A program made the position numbers and the translations under genes. Shown here piece after piece: positions 38,344 through 50,565 of a stretch of 64,000 bases of DNA (its first letter is position 1; each line of letters starts with the position of its first letter). The stretch is from Amphirosellinia nigrospora. Its lineage: Eukaryota; Ascomycota; Sordariomycetes; Xylariales; Xylariaceae. The notes beneath the pieces are model-generated. The model saw nothing but the letters and a program-made list of their open reading frames with translations. It did not search any database and had not been told where the DNA came from. The DNA lies in assembly GCA_004123355.1 (NCBI GenBank), contig SCHM01000004.1, positions 3,752,316-3,816,315 on the forward strand, given 5' to 3'.

Positions 38344-40142
38344 ACATTCCGTCGTTATATATTATACCAGATTTGATAGTGAGTTGAGAACAAATGAATA
38401 GAGGCGACAAATGATCGTGTCTTGACAGCAGTCGCTTCTGCTTTCTAAAAACCCTATAGGTCTGTACACACTACCACAATTGTACTAATCCCTTATCACC
38501 TGCTGTGGTAGAGAATCAATGTGGTAAGCGAAGAGGGAACCCGAGAGGGGGGTAGAGAACTTTCTTCTCTGCATATTTACCTACAATGTACCTACCTATC
38601 AGTTCACAGACCTGTCGCTGAGAGAAGACATGTAGAATATGTATCAACAGACCACCAATGAGGAGCATTCGGAGGTGTGAATTTGCGTAGGGGACACTCT
38701 CCAATGAGAAGATAAAGTTGTTCTATATGCCCAGTTCATGGCTCGGGATAGCCCGAAACCATGTTCGTTTCCGCTCTTTGTTGTGTATGACCCCGTCCTC
38801 ATCTTTAGCGTCGTCCTCGATACCAGCTATGAAGGTTTCGAAGATGCCAACGGTTATCCTTCGATTCGTATTGGATGAAGTGAGTGATCCCAAATGTAAA
38901 TTCCGACACAGCCGACCTGCCCACACAATACAAGATTGCTCGTGAGCTTCGAAGCCCATTTATCTACCTCTATTTTTTCCGCAACGGCGTTCTACTTCGC
39001 TTCATATTCCCCTAGGTTGAGTTGAATACGTGTCCCGCATTACAGGCCGCTAGCTAATGTATACGTGGATTATTATTCCGCCCCATCAAATTGCCTTAGT
39101 TGACATGAAGCCGTCTAAGCACTACCAAGAATTCACAGAATGCGATCACACATAGAAATACGAATTTGAAATCGCCCATGCGTCTAGATAGACCAAAAGG
39201 CCAAATAGACAAAGAGAACCCCTATTTTCTGTCTTGACGACGACGAGTGTGAGCATGATACGTAATGGAGGGTTTAGGCACCGGATTTTAATAAGACAAC
39301 GAAGCTACACAATAGGCAAAGAAAGAACACAGTTGTTTGCGACTAAGGAAACTAGAGGCGTGGCAATATCGATGGCCGGTGGGTGTCAAACACTGAGGGC
39401 ATCCTCCTCATCCAGTGCAACAAGCCAGCAAGACTTGCAAATCAACCGATTTGATGAAGTAACGGATCACTCCTCCTAAAATAAGGCATCCAGCTGCATG
39501 AAATACTCTGCTGCTAGACATTATCATTTTATTTCTTCACAAACCGCTCGCCCGTTTCCTCCGCCCCGGGTATACTATCATGGACCCTGATGAATACGCA
39601 GACCGGCGACCTCGCAGAGATTGTCGGCTAAACACACTAGGAGACCAGCAAAAGACCGTCAAATGTAATGGAAATCCTGAGAGGGTTGTCCAGTCAAGGG
39701 GAATCCTCGGTAGATGCTGTGGCTGGATGAATATCCACCATATGCCATACCCATATTCTCCTCCTGTCTGCATAGAATTTGGGTGGCCATGTCAAGGGGA
39801 TTAGGTTAGCGGTGGAAATATCTGAGGCTCGAGGCAAGTTATTAATCTGCTGAAACACCCGACTAGCCAATTCTATGCATTGTTGCAAGTCTTGGATTGG
39901 TTTCTTGTAGCCCGACCTGAGACATAGTATCCCCGTCCTTTTGTACAGCAATTGGCATTCTTTGATGGCAATCGCTGTCCCGAAATGAGCTTGTTTTCGT
40001 GAGATGTATTAGGTGAGAATTAAAAGCAGAGGAGATGAATGGACAGAGAGAAGTGAAAAAAAAACGCGGCAGGCTGGTATAGAACAGGCATCATCAAGGC
40101 TCGGGCGTGGCACGTATACTGAAAGCAGATGTCGAGTAGAGC
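38344..40142. other. Convergent intergenic region (uS4m / septin)
   Basis: Probably the 3' ends of the two convergent genes and spacer. The minus-strand frame at 39694-39951 (IQDLQQCIELASRVFQQINN) looks slightly protein-like but has no neighbours, start or domain to support it, so I do not call it. Confidence 0.4.
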
Positions 40143-41776
40143 CTAGCGTAGAGAGAAACCCTTGCGCTTGCCTTCCTTCTCTATGGGTTTGCCGCTCTCG
40201 ACTCTGGTCTTTTTTGTCTTCGAGTTCTAACCGTTGTCGCTCCAATTGCTCTTTCATCTCGCGGTGGCGGGCGTACAGCTCCTCCTCGCTTTGTTTCAGC
40301 TTGCTCTCTTTCTCCGAGACCTTCTGTTGGAAGACCATTTTCATCTCGGCCTCCATCTTTGCAAGCTTCTGCTCGTGTAGGGCACGCTCTTCCTCTTGCT
40401 TCACGGCGGGATTCACCTCCTTGAAGACGCTGGGGTCTTGGGCAACACCCATAGCAGTGAGCTTGTCCGTTCGGTAGTTTTCGTACAAGTTGTTGTTCGT
40501 GTGCTCCTTGAGCTCTTCCATGTGCGTTCGAATGAGCATCTGACGGAGTTTCACGAAATCGCAGTGTTCCTCGTTATCTACTTCGATGACACCCCAGGGG
40601 TAGTGTCTGCCGGACTTGGCGCCCATCAGCATTCGTAACCTCGTCGTTGCTACCGACGACTGCAAAAGGCACCTTGGACATGATCTCGTTATTCTCAGCG
40701 ATGGTTTCCTCGTCATCTAATTCATAGCGAGGGCCCTCAAAGATCTGGATGCCGTGGTGTTTGATGTCGGCAAGAATCTGTTAATTATAATTAGCCTTCG
40801 TATATATGACAATGATTATTATCTTTGTTCAACTTACTCTAGCCTTGAAGCTAGTGATCTCCTCGTCGGTAAGGGTATCTGACTTGGCGATGACAGGAAT
40901 CAGGTTAACCTTGGTATGTAGACGACGCATGACTTCGATATCAAGAGGCTTCAGCGAATGGCCAGTGGGTTGAATGAAGAATACGCAGGCATGGATACGG
41001 TTATCCACAATATTTGTGCGGTTGACCTTGTTCTCGCCGTCCAGATAAGCATCGTAACGCTGCTCAATGTTGTCGACAATGGGCCTCCATGACTCATCGT
41101 TGTTGACAAAGTCACCGAACCCAGGGGTGTCAACAACGGTCAAACGAAGACGGACACCGGCCTCCTCGATATCGGCGCTAATAGATTGAATGGACTGTCT
41201 TGGGTATTATGTCAAGGCTAGGTCCCTTTCGGTCCTTGGGAGGGTACAGCGACGTGTTAAAAAGAGTGTTGACGAGAGTCGACTTTCCCAGCCCCGATTC
41301 ACCTAGGGCAGTGTAAGTGAATGATCACAGCTGATGTAGTTGAACCGTCTACGTACCGACAACCATGACATTGAAGTTGAACCCTTTTCTAACACTCTTG
41401 CGGTGCCATTGGTTGGGAAGGTTGGCAAATCCGACATAGCCTGTTAGCTTTCTTCTGACATATTCTTGTTGTCATTGATAATTGGACCTGAAGAAATGAC
41501 TGGCGGTTTGATGTCAGACACGTCGAGCGTTGGAGACGGAACTGAAGGTGCAAGCTGGACATCGGCTGGCACAGGCGATCCACTCGTACCGTTGGGCAGC
41601 TACACATAGTTAAGTTAGCCATTGGTCTGCAACTGCAATTCAAAGGTTGGTTCAGTCTGCCAAGGCTCGGTCTCAGGATGGGTCCAGAGCTAAATACCAG
41701 GCATCGTCGCGACGTGAAACTCATCGTAAGATATGGGCTTGTGCGGCCCCAGCGAAGGAGCATCCACGACCAGCAT
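40143..41776 (-). CDS. cdc3: Septin, CDC3 class (AspB)
   Basis: A GTP-binding cytoskeletal protein of the septin filaments that mark septa and branch points. The start is the ATG before [20 protein letters not shown] probable intron (about 41699-41601) follows ATMP; introns 41356-41303 and 40837-40778 are clear. After a Pro/Ser-rich N-terminus comes the septin polybasic region ([19 protein letters not shown]), then G1 [10 protein letters not shown]3 DTPGFGD, G4 AKSD and [17 protein letters not shown]. The C-terminal coiled coil is [19 protein letters not shown] and onward, ending KGFSLR at 40143. The tail and the [16 protein letters not shown] block match the CDC3 group rather than CDC10, CDC11 or CDC12. 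Frame changes without splice sites (about 41455, 41190, 40610, 40205) fit small losses; the one at 40610 contracts a G run. Confidence 0.85.
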
Positions 41777-44357
41777 GCTTCGATAATGATGGATGGACGG
41801 AGTCGTATTCTCCTGCCTTAGCATACTGTTGGTCCTGGTAGATAGGGGTGAAGTGTGAATGGATTCCGTGTTCTTAGAACAAACAACCTGGGCAAAAAAT
41901 CGAGCTGTTGTCCAGTTGAACACTACGATTTCGTGTTTTGCCGTGGCTGTTGAGGAATGGTGGCATTGTATGTTGTGCAGATGTTTCCGTTTTTTTCTCT
42001 CTAGTCGTTGGGGAATGTTTGTGTCCTAACAATGGTTGACTATTCCAAAGAACCAAAAAGAGAAGACCCAAGAAGTAATAGATCAACCAAAACGAGACCA
42101 AGGTCCAATAACGAGCGCGTTGGCGATGTTTAATCCAAAGGAGAAAAAAATAGGTATTGGTCGGCCAAGGACGTAGCCCCGATATAACAGATAAATAGAC
42201 GTTTCAGGTCGACCGGCCAGACTCAATGGGAAGCGGCGACATGAAGGCACCAGCGCGCCGACAATCCATTGGCGAGAGCGACGACTGGAGAGGAACAGAT
42301 ATGCTTACCCATTATGAATATTTCTAGGGACGTCGAGATCTAGGAGGTATCGCTAAGAGAGAAGGTGTAACGACGAAGCCTATGGGCCGCAGAAGGTTAG
42401 CGTGCGTTCATTCATGTAACTGTTCAAATCGAAAGAGAGAGCTGTTCTGGGTGCAATGGAAATAGCAGAGGCTGTCGATGAGGCACGCAGATAAGGTTGG
42501 TAGGCATATGCGCATCATGATGGGCGATTGTTTCTGCCCAGGAGCGCGCGAGGGTCCCAAGACGGACCTCGCGATGCAACGAGAGAAGGCGACGAGGCAG
42601 CGAGCGCCCGACGCGTGGTAGTATCGTGATGTGTGAATGGGGACACTGCTGGTAGCGCACATACCGAACGATGATGCTGTTGCTTCAGACTCGCGTGTCG
42701 AGTCGTATCATGGCGTGGCAGGTCCCAGAGTACCGGGGAAGGAGAACGAGCGATCTGGTGTCGGGAGGCGAGAAGGGGTAGTTGCGTGTGATGATGATTA
42801 TTACGGTGCTACTAGTACCGGACGTACATGTAGTGAATGTTGAAACTTCAGTGAGCTCGAGCCGAAGGGAAAAGAAGGAGTTGAACAAAATTAGGCCAGG
42901 ATGGAATTGTGGATAAAGGAGACGAGATGGCCAGGCTCTGGTACAGGTGGAAGAGAGCCGTGACAGCACAGGACAGGTGTTGAGGGTGGCCTGTCGTACG
43001 TACCTCTTCTGTTAACTCTAGCGTGTACCTACTCTATACCACAATCTACCTAGCCTGCCCAGGTACCAGCTAGTACCAAATTACCTATTAGGAGACCCCA
43101 CGGAGGTGATGGAGCCGACACTGGAAGATTTCACAGCGCTGTGGTGTGACCCGACGGAACGCCCCCCCAACTACACATATTACAATCAAATATGCAGTGG
43201 CTGACTTGATGCCAGTACCTACCTATAAGTCGGGGTTAATACTTACCAACATTGAAGATCGATAGGTGTAAGGTAGTATAGTATCAAAAGGGGCGTGTTA
43301 TTCCTACCTGGCCGACTAATTTTTTTTTTTAATTCCCCTGTCCCGACAGACTTAAACTAGTGCGCCTCCTGGTGGTCGGTGCTTCCCGCAATAAACAGAT
43401 AAGTACCCCCTTCGTAAAACGGCCTCTAGGCAGGTGGCTTGAAGCTGCCGTCGTACCAACCTCCAAGATGTGGCTGGGTATTTATGTACCTAGATAGGAG
43501 GTACCCCAACATTCCAACTTGAGTTTCTTCAGGGCTGGTCTTTGTAAATATCTGGGATGTAGTGCAGATAGGTGGTATAAGGGTCTGTGCTTCAGGGATG
43601 CGACGAGAAAAGCATGGTGACACATGGAATTGAGTCCCTGATTGGACAGCCGCCTTCTAACAACTCATAGCAGGGACAGTACACGTGTATTACCAAGATC
43701 CCCCACCATGCCACATCATCCCAAGGTGGAAAGAGAGAACGAACGAGTAAGTCACGATCTACCTTGTGATAACAAACAGAACTAAAGGGGAAGTGAGAGA
43801 ATTGAGGAAGAAAAAGAAAAACTTTAAAAAGTTGTTATCTACTATCGCCGAGGGTATCCCTTTCACTTTGATATACACCAGACTCATATGCTGCACGTGC
43901 AGATGGACCTAGCAAGGTATACATGCCATCTACTACCTAGTACTTTAGCAGCGACGTCGAAGGCTTGGCGCTCTTTCTACTTTTATCGTGTCAATGCAAC
44001 GGCAATACCTGCACTGGAAGCTTTCCGCCTTGACGATGAAACACGGCCAAAGACATATCTTGTGTTCAACAACAACTCTAAAAATCTGCAAGAGCTACTA
44101 CGAAGCAGGCGCGAATAGGTTGAACCAATCGATTATGCCATCGGGCTATAATAATAAAAAAAGCAGCAGACATGCAGATATGCTCGTGTTCGAAAGCACA
44201 CAGTTCTCGTATATCTGATATCTGCAGGGGACCCCTGACAAGCCCAGCCACATCCAGCCCACAACACATATAACCGGACTTTGCTGTCAATGATAAGCGT
44301 ATACCTCCAGCGCCACACCCTCCTAACAAACGACATCTATGCCAATACCCCAGGTGC
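41777..44357. other. Intergenic region, including the septin leader
   Basis: No separate gene supported. The first kilobase is probably the septin promoter and a long leader. Minus-strand frames at 42408-42969 and a plus-strand frame at 43888-44118 lack domains. Several TACCTA/TAGGTA half-sites lie at 43014-43090 and a T9-10 run at 43320. Confidence 0.45.
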
Positions 44358-45761
44358 TTACTGATCACAAATGGCAAATTTGCTCATGGCCCTAAGCCTG
44401 GCGCCGAATATATACAGTGTCCCTATACCAACGATGCCAATGACACTCATACCACCCAGTAAACTATTACCCTTCCTCGAATAGGGTGGCGCAAACAACA
44501 CAGCAGCAAACGCGAGCGCGGAGCGGAAGAAGTCGTTGCCGGCAAATAGACTCGCTGCGTACTTGGGATGGCGGAGGAGAACATAGACAAATATCACTGA
44601 AACAGGATGAAATGGGAGGCGTTGTAGATTACGATGCCAGCTGTGGGGACGATCCTATGAATATCAGGGCGCGCAGTCCACCCGGAGATGAAGAGACCCG
44701 GTGTTGAGCCGAGCGGATTTGCGGGTTCACGTCGAAGTATATGTTCGAAGCGTAGAGAGCGGCACCGATAAGACATGCGACGAGATAGATATAAAGACGA
44801 GCCTGACTTCGCCCGGCGTCATCCGTAATAGACCGGATACACGAGCGGGATACTCTCAAAGAAAGAATGATACGTTGCGTACATGGCCGTGTACAGCTAG
44901 ATTAATAGGATCGCCGGGTCCTTGATCGTGGTCTCGAGCAGCTTGAATAACGCGTCCACGATAGCGTCGTGGCTCGACATGTTCCGCTGTGCAATCTCGG
45001 ATTGGGACAAGAACTCTCGGTTGCCCGTGGCGGGGCGCAAACGCTGCGCGCGTCGCAAAAGGAGTGTATCTGAGTGTTTCAGGTAGAAGAATAAACATGA
45101 CGGGCAAGATGAATGACCCGGCGTACAAAATCTCAAGGAGCGACCACCGCCAGCCCATGGCGGGTACCGAGAAACCTGAAGGAGAGGACCTAAAGTTGGG
45201 GCAAAAGTACCAGCGCTCGCCCACGCAATGAGTGCATAAGGCAGATGCATGTCATTATATAGATCATCCAGCGAAGCGCCACCGTTCCCGAGACTGGGGG
45301 AACCGAAGAAGCCCTGAAGAAAGCGGAGGACCACGAGGCCCGGATAGTTCGTCACGAGTGCCGTCGGGATTGACAGGATCACAAAAGGCAGCATGTTCCA
45401 GAAGTAGACGGGTTCTGGCCAACACTGGGAAGCTCGCTGAGCGGCGACCAGAGCAAAGGGCCGATTCCGTAGCCCAAACAAACAGTGCAGGTCCTAGGGA
45501 GGCCTCGCGCCAGTGGCCCCAAACTGTTTCGCGTCGCCTGGAATCGAGGTAATGAAGATTGCACTCGATATGGATACGACGAATTTGCAAAGGCAAATTA
45601 CGAGTGCGACGAGGAACCGACGCAGATTCGTCCAGTTCTGCGGGTTTCCGGGTCGTCTGTTGAGTACCACCCTACGAGGATGGTGTCGTCTGCGAGCTTG
45701 CGAGGCACAATAGCCCTAGATTTGCCCTCTCAGTTGTTTGCTCGGCATCTGATATTTTCAT
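44358..45761 (-). CDS. DHA1-type major facilitator exporter (FLR1-like)
   Basis: A second multidrug-type efflux pump, probably plasma membrane. It starts MKISDAEQTTERANL. LVGWYSTDDPENPQNWTNLRR is close to the FLR1-class signature before TM1; SISSAIFITSIPG, GYGIGPLLWSPLSELP and VLRFLQGFFGSPSLGNGGAS cover TM1-TM4. PALGWRW-like PAMGWRWSLLEILYAGSF is motif C/TM5-6, and KYAASLFAGNDFFRSALAFAA with GARLRAMSKFAI is the C-terminal signature. The central loop is EFLSQSEIAQRNMSSHD. No intron is evident. The protein passes through several frames (about 45715, 45650, 45450, 45200, 45070, 44880, 44800, 44690, 44590, 44470), most fitting one lost base. This is a high count for one gene, so it may be a pseudogene or the worst-assembled part of the window. 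Confidence 0.75.
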
Positions 45762-47357
45762 GAGAGTGTCATGGTCAGAGTTGTCAACTCTGGCAAAATC
45801 GAATACCCATCTTCAAGCGCCTCCGAATCATCTACGCTATATAGCAATGATGGGGCCCAAGTCGAAAAGGGGGACGAAGTATCCTTCATTTGATATAATT
45901 AATTTCACTGAGATCAAGAGTGTGAGCCACTCTCCCGGAAGCCGGAAATATGTCTTCTTCTCTGGGTATTGGAGAACACGGTTGTGTGTGACGGAGCGGA
46001 CAAAGTGCCCTGGCGGTGTATCGCGTAGGACAGACGGTATGTTGAACCTTGTGATATCTTAAATACAGGATCTAATAAAGATATGAAACATTAGGGAAGG
46101 CTTTGCTAGGCAATGTACTTCTTTTGGTCACAGAGGAACCGCAATAGCTCGAGCTACAAACTCCTTTTCATAACACAATGATTCAGGTGTACTTACCAGT
46201 TCGAGTCACCAGCCTCTCAAGAAAGTGGTAGGAATGCCCTCTAGGTAACCTCATTACAGTATTCGGCAAGACTCAACAAAAGCAATAAGGATCTCATCTT
46301 CGACTTTTGTCATTTTGGTTCTTGGAGGTCATGTTACAGAATTACGGCGAAAATGTGGATGAGAAATGCTTGAAGTCGGTTTCAATATCACACACTCACA
46401 CATGGAATTGCCTAATTAGGACTTGATGAGAAAACCTTATTGGCTATCTTATCTAGTTAGTCGGCGTTTAACTCTATGGGGTTGCTAAGACGCTAAGTTA
46501 GAGAGGTAGCTCCTCTATAAATCTGATACGGATGAGGTCTTCAAGACTTGGATAATCGTGTTATTCAGGATGAGAGCTACGAGCTCATAGTTATCAATAT
46601 GACGTAGCTGTGCAAGGACGCCGGTGTACATAATGTTTCATAAGGTGGCTGACTTACATGAATCTGCTTGATGAAGCCCGAAGGGGAGATTGAGCGTATA
46701 CAGGGGCTGCCTGACCCAAACCCTCACCTCACATTGTGGAAAGCAGAGGAGTTTATCTCGTCAGATCCTACTTTGAGGGAAGAAAAAGAAACGAAGAAAG
46801 GTATGGGGTTAAACGAATGACAGCCTACCCAAGTATGTAAGTATCTCCGCCCTATTGCTATTAATATCCGAGACAATCTGTCGGTTCTAAGGGTATTCTA
46901 TAGAGAAGTTGCATTGCTTCACATTCTATGCCACACAAGGACAGTAGGTTAGAAATCATTCCTCCTTACTCATCTCCTTTTTCTTCTACCCTCTACCTAT
47001 CCCTTCCCTTCTACAATGGTTAAAAAATTTACGTAAGTAGATATCATGTACTAATTCAGAAATGTAAACTAGTCTACCCCAAATAACACTATCACCATAC
47101 TACAACAGGGTTACCTCCACCCTAAAGGAGAAAGGTGGGTTGGCGCGCGCTAGAGTATTGACGTACTTGTAGGCGGTTTCCAAAGTTTGAACTAGTTCAA
47201 CCACTCCGGTCGTCTTTGACTATTATTATATACTAATTTAATCCTACAATATTTATACGGCCGCGTAGTGCATCTCACCGACGATCCGAATATAATGTTT
47301 CTATCCACAGTCCTCTGTTTCATCAGTCACGCCCGGGTCATCGATCAGCGCCATTGC
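45762..47357. other. Intergenic region with a possible small spliced gene
   Basis: No gene supported with confidence. At 46968-47015 a CT-rich tract ends directly at an ATG on the plus strand, followed by GTAAGT; see the finding on a candidate 26-residue peptide. The rest shows nothing. Confidence 0.4.
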
Positions 47358-48449
47358 TTATTTGGGGACAGCGATGCTATCGAATGAACGGTGTCCAACG
47401 GCTGAGTACTGTACACAAGGAGTCAGCAACCGCTATCTTGAGCGGGGTGTATGAGTGTGGTTACTTACGCCCTCAACGAAAGCATCACCCCAGGGCTGGA
47501 GCCATGTGTCTATGTACGGATTCTGGTTAGCCGGCCTCCAAAGCATGACTTGTGACTGGGAAAAGCTTACCCCAGGTAGTGGCGGGCTTGGTCTTGGCGA
47601 GCCAGACGAATGTGTCGTTGGTACCAGAGATCAGCTCGTTCTGCGGGAACTGCGCCGCAATGGCATCTGGAATACTCGGAGTTAGTTATTGCCACTTCGA
47701 GTGTTGTTGGTGAGATAAGAAACTTCTCGACACGACCTCTGCCTAAAGAGGAAGGCTCGTGCACTGAAACTGAAGCGAAATGATTTCGGGGGAATCACTT
47801 ACCGTAAGCCGACTGTGTAACTCCGCTGACCGGGCCGTGGTAGTCCTGGCCGATGCTTTGGACGATGACGGCTTCCTCGAGCTCGAAGTAGTCGACAATG
47901 GAGCCGGACCCGTGCAGGGCAATGGCTTGGAAGACCTTCCGCACGCGTTCGGGCGCCCAGTACTTTCCGATGGGGTGCTCGCTCAGCCACGTACGAGCAC
48001 CGATGGCGCCGTCGACCTCGAAGCGCTTATCTGCGCTGACCCAGCGGGAGCCGGGGGTCATGTCCCAGCCGAGATCGTGGAGCATGGTGGCGATGGCGTG
48101 GACCTCGAGGTCGATGTTCTTCCTCAGGGTCGCGTTGGCGTTGATCATGGCCGCGCCGAAGAGCCATGAGCGCATCTGATGCGAATACTACGTGCATGGA
48201 AAACATGTCAGTCGCGGTATCTAAGTCTCATATCATAGAAATTGCTAGATCATGCGAAACAAGGGGGTTGACGGATCAGAGACGGGACGTTTTTGTACAT
48301 ACCAGGTAGTCTGGAAACTGTTTTATCATGGCCTGAGCATCGCGGACGATTGGAGTGTCGATCACCTCAACTCCAGCGATCCTGGTCATGGGCTTGGCGA
48401 ACAGAGCCGTGGCAGCGGTGGCCGAGGTCAGGAAGTAGAACAGCTTCAT
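47358..48449 (-). CDS. Secreted HD-domain hydrolase-like protein
   Basis: About 240 residues. The N-terminus MKLFYFLTSATAATALFAKP is a signal peptide (short basic start, hydrophobic core, Ala-rich cleavage region). The HD domain has a first His in YSHQMRSWLFGAAMI, then EVHAIATMLHDLGW (the HD pair) and LHGSGSIVDYFELEEAVI, so the metal-binding set looks complete; HD proteins are metal-dependent phosphohydrolases, and fungal relatives include cyanamide hydratases. Four introns, 48302-48188, 47802-47667, 47570-47510 and 47468-47409, all GT-AG, rejoin in frame; it ends FDSIAVPK. No frame problem. The reaction is unknown. If the signal peptide is used, the protein works in the secretory path or outside the cell, which is unusual for this fold. 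Confidence 0.8.
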
Positions 48450-50565
48450 CTTGACTGATTATTGGACTGCGGGGGTATTAAGAGAACAAGCCGGTGATGG
48501 TCTACTGAGGAGAGGCGATGATGAACTCCCAGTTAACTTCCAACGAACGTTTGAGAGGTCTTATATACAACTCTCTGCCTTGATAACTCCTCCGCCAGAG
48601 GCAAGTTGATCATGATTTCCATTACAAATAGTCCCAACACCCAAGGCTGATAACTGCACTAGAAACTCGCCGTTTACTTCTCCCATTACCCTCGATTTGA
48701 AATTAGGACGTCTGTCAAATTTGATAACAGAGGAGAATCTTATCCTAAAAACTAGACGAGGCTGGGATTGCCCAGTGGGCCATGCAACACAACGCGTTGA
48801 GTAACTCTGCCTTATATCAAATCATTCTTGTCATGGCCGCCCATAATTGGGTAACAACAGCATGGGATAGCCTGACATCACATGTAACGCAGGATATGAC
48901 TAGCCTGCTTAGAGTCCTAAAATTCGATTAGATCGTTGGACTAGTCTATTCTATCCGGGATGTCTATAGTTGGATGCTCAGTACCTACCTAGTCATTGTT
49001 CTAAAGCCTGCTTGGAATTTTCCATGGCCTAACTACTGTCGGATGGAGGTTATTAAACCAGACCAACTAGCAACAGTAAAAGGGAGAGAAAAAGAAAGCA
49101 ACGTCGTTATCGCCGATAGGACTATCCCGGTTAACGGCAATAGTTGTGCCTCTCTATACCAATAGGTATACCAAACTGCCGGCTAAGCTTTTGCCAACAC
49201 ATCCATCGCGGAGTGGGCCTACGGGGGTGATCCAATGTCTTGGGTGAAAAGCTTAGCTGAAATCTTAGATCACCCTCCTGATACTGAAGCAATAGTGTAA
49301 TTTGATAGGGTGTGTCGGCCTAAGTACGCCGGTTTACTTCGGGTGCGTCGGCTGTCAGCAGTAACACATCTGGTGAGGATGATGTCAGCCTAGACTGTAT
49401 TATCGCCGGCTTACACGATCGTAAAGAAGCCCCCCATCAAATACGGCGTTACAAATGCCTTACCGTCCGCCGGCGTGGAATGGTACTATAATGCCAGGCT
49501 CCATCTATACGTTACAGGAGGCGAAATCAAAATCTCCCCATCAACTTTTAACTCGTTCGGTTACTTGCCTGCGTTAGGAAGTTGCAAGGTACGGCAGCAT
49601 CCGCCCACTCCGGCCAATTGACTGCCGGTGGGATGTACATGACCGTAGGTAGTGTAGATGCAGGCCGATTGAACATGCATAAGCGAGGCACATGTCAATC
49701 GGCCACCCTTCGAGATAACCCACGTCGTACAATCACCTATAAAATACGGCACACTCCTTTAATGCGACATTTTCGATTCTGGATACCTGGACCTGACCCT
49801 GCCACCGATGATGAGAATTCCAAAAGAGCCTCGCATTGAATGACCAGCTCTCTTCACCGCATTACTTCTCAAATCATTATTTGCAAACCGTGGTTCTATG
49901 ACTCCTCAATGTTGTTATTAGGTGTGTTTAAAGTGAATATCTTGAAATGAGTGTTGTTGTGACATTTCATCATATAGATTTATGAGGTATCAATATGGGT
50001 TAGCAACCTAAAACAGAATAAAGGAGATCGCAAATTTTCCATACATTCGTGGTATGGCACCATTGTAGAACGAACTGTATGGTACGTACATAGTCAGAGT
50101 TAGGCCAAGAGGACGTCTAGATTCATTACATGGTTGACTCTTGAACGAGATCTTAAGAGATAGTCATCATTCCGGTACTTTTGGTCGACAGATCTTCTGT
50201 ACACTACACGTAAGATATACCCTGACGATAGCGAGCCATACTTTCGGGGAATAAGTACAACCAATACGTTGATTTCATCGGAAGTAACCAGATTTAGATG
50301 CACGCTAAGAAAATAATCTGTGAAGTGAGAAGTTGGGGGCGAGATTGCGCACAGGTTCCGGGCCGATGTTGCATGGGTGCCCAGTGAGCGGGCCACACCG
50401 AGCTGGTTCACGGTGAAGAGAATACTGTAGTGTAGTAAAGCAGGGTTTCGAACGCAGCATACAGCACAAACCGTTTCGATCTCACAAAATGCAGGGCCGC
50501 AAAAAGAAGTTGTTAGATCTTAATTACCTCTCATATGCACTTCTATTTTTATGTTTATATGGGCA
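48450..50565. other. Intergenic region
   Basis: No gene supported. It includes the promoter of the HD-domain gene on the left and the 3' region of the PPR gene on the right. Scattered CTACCTAG half-sites (for example 48984-48992) are the only pattern noticed. Confidence 0.45.

Noticed and set aside
39694-39951. Minus-strand frame with a helical-looking segment IQDLQQCIELASRVFQQ
   Set aside because: Short, isolated and without start context or domain; kept only as a curiosity.
40013-40477. Plus-strand Ser/Arg/Cys-rich frame
   Set aside because: Antisense of the septin coiled coil, whose codon use explains the open frame.
42408-42969. Minus-strand frames upstream of the septin start
   Set aside because: Most likely leader or promoter sequence; products lack any motif.
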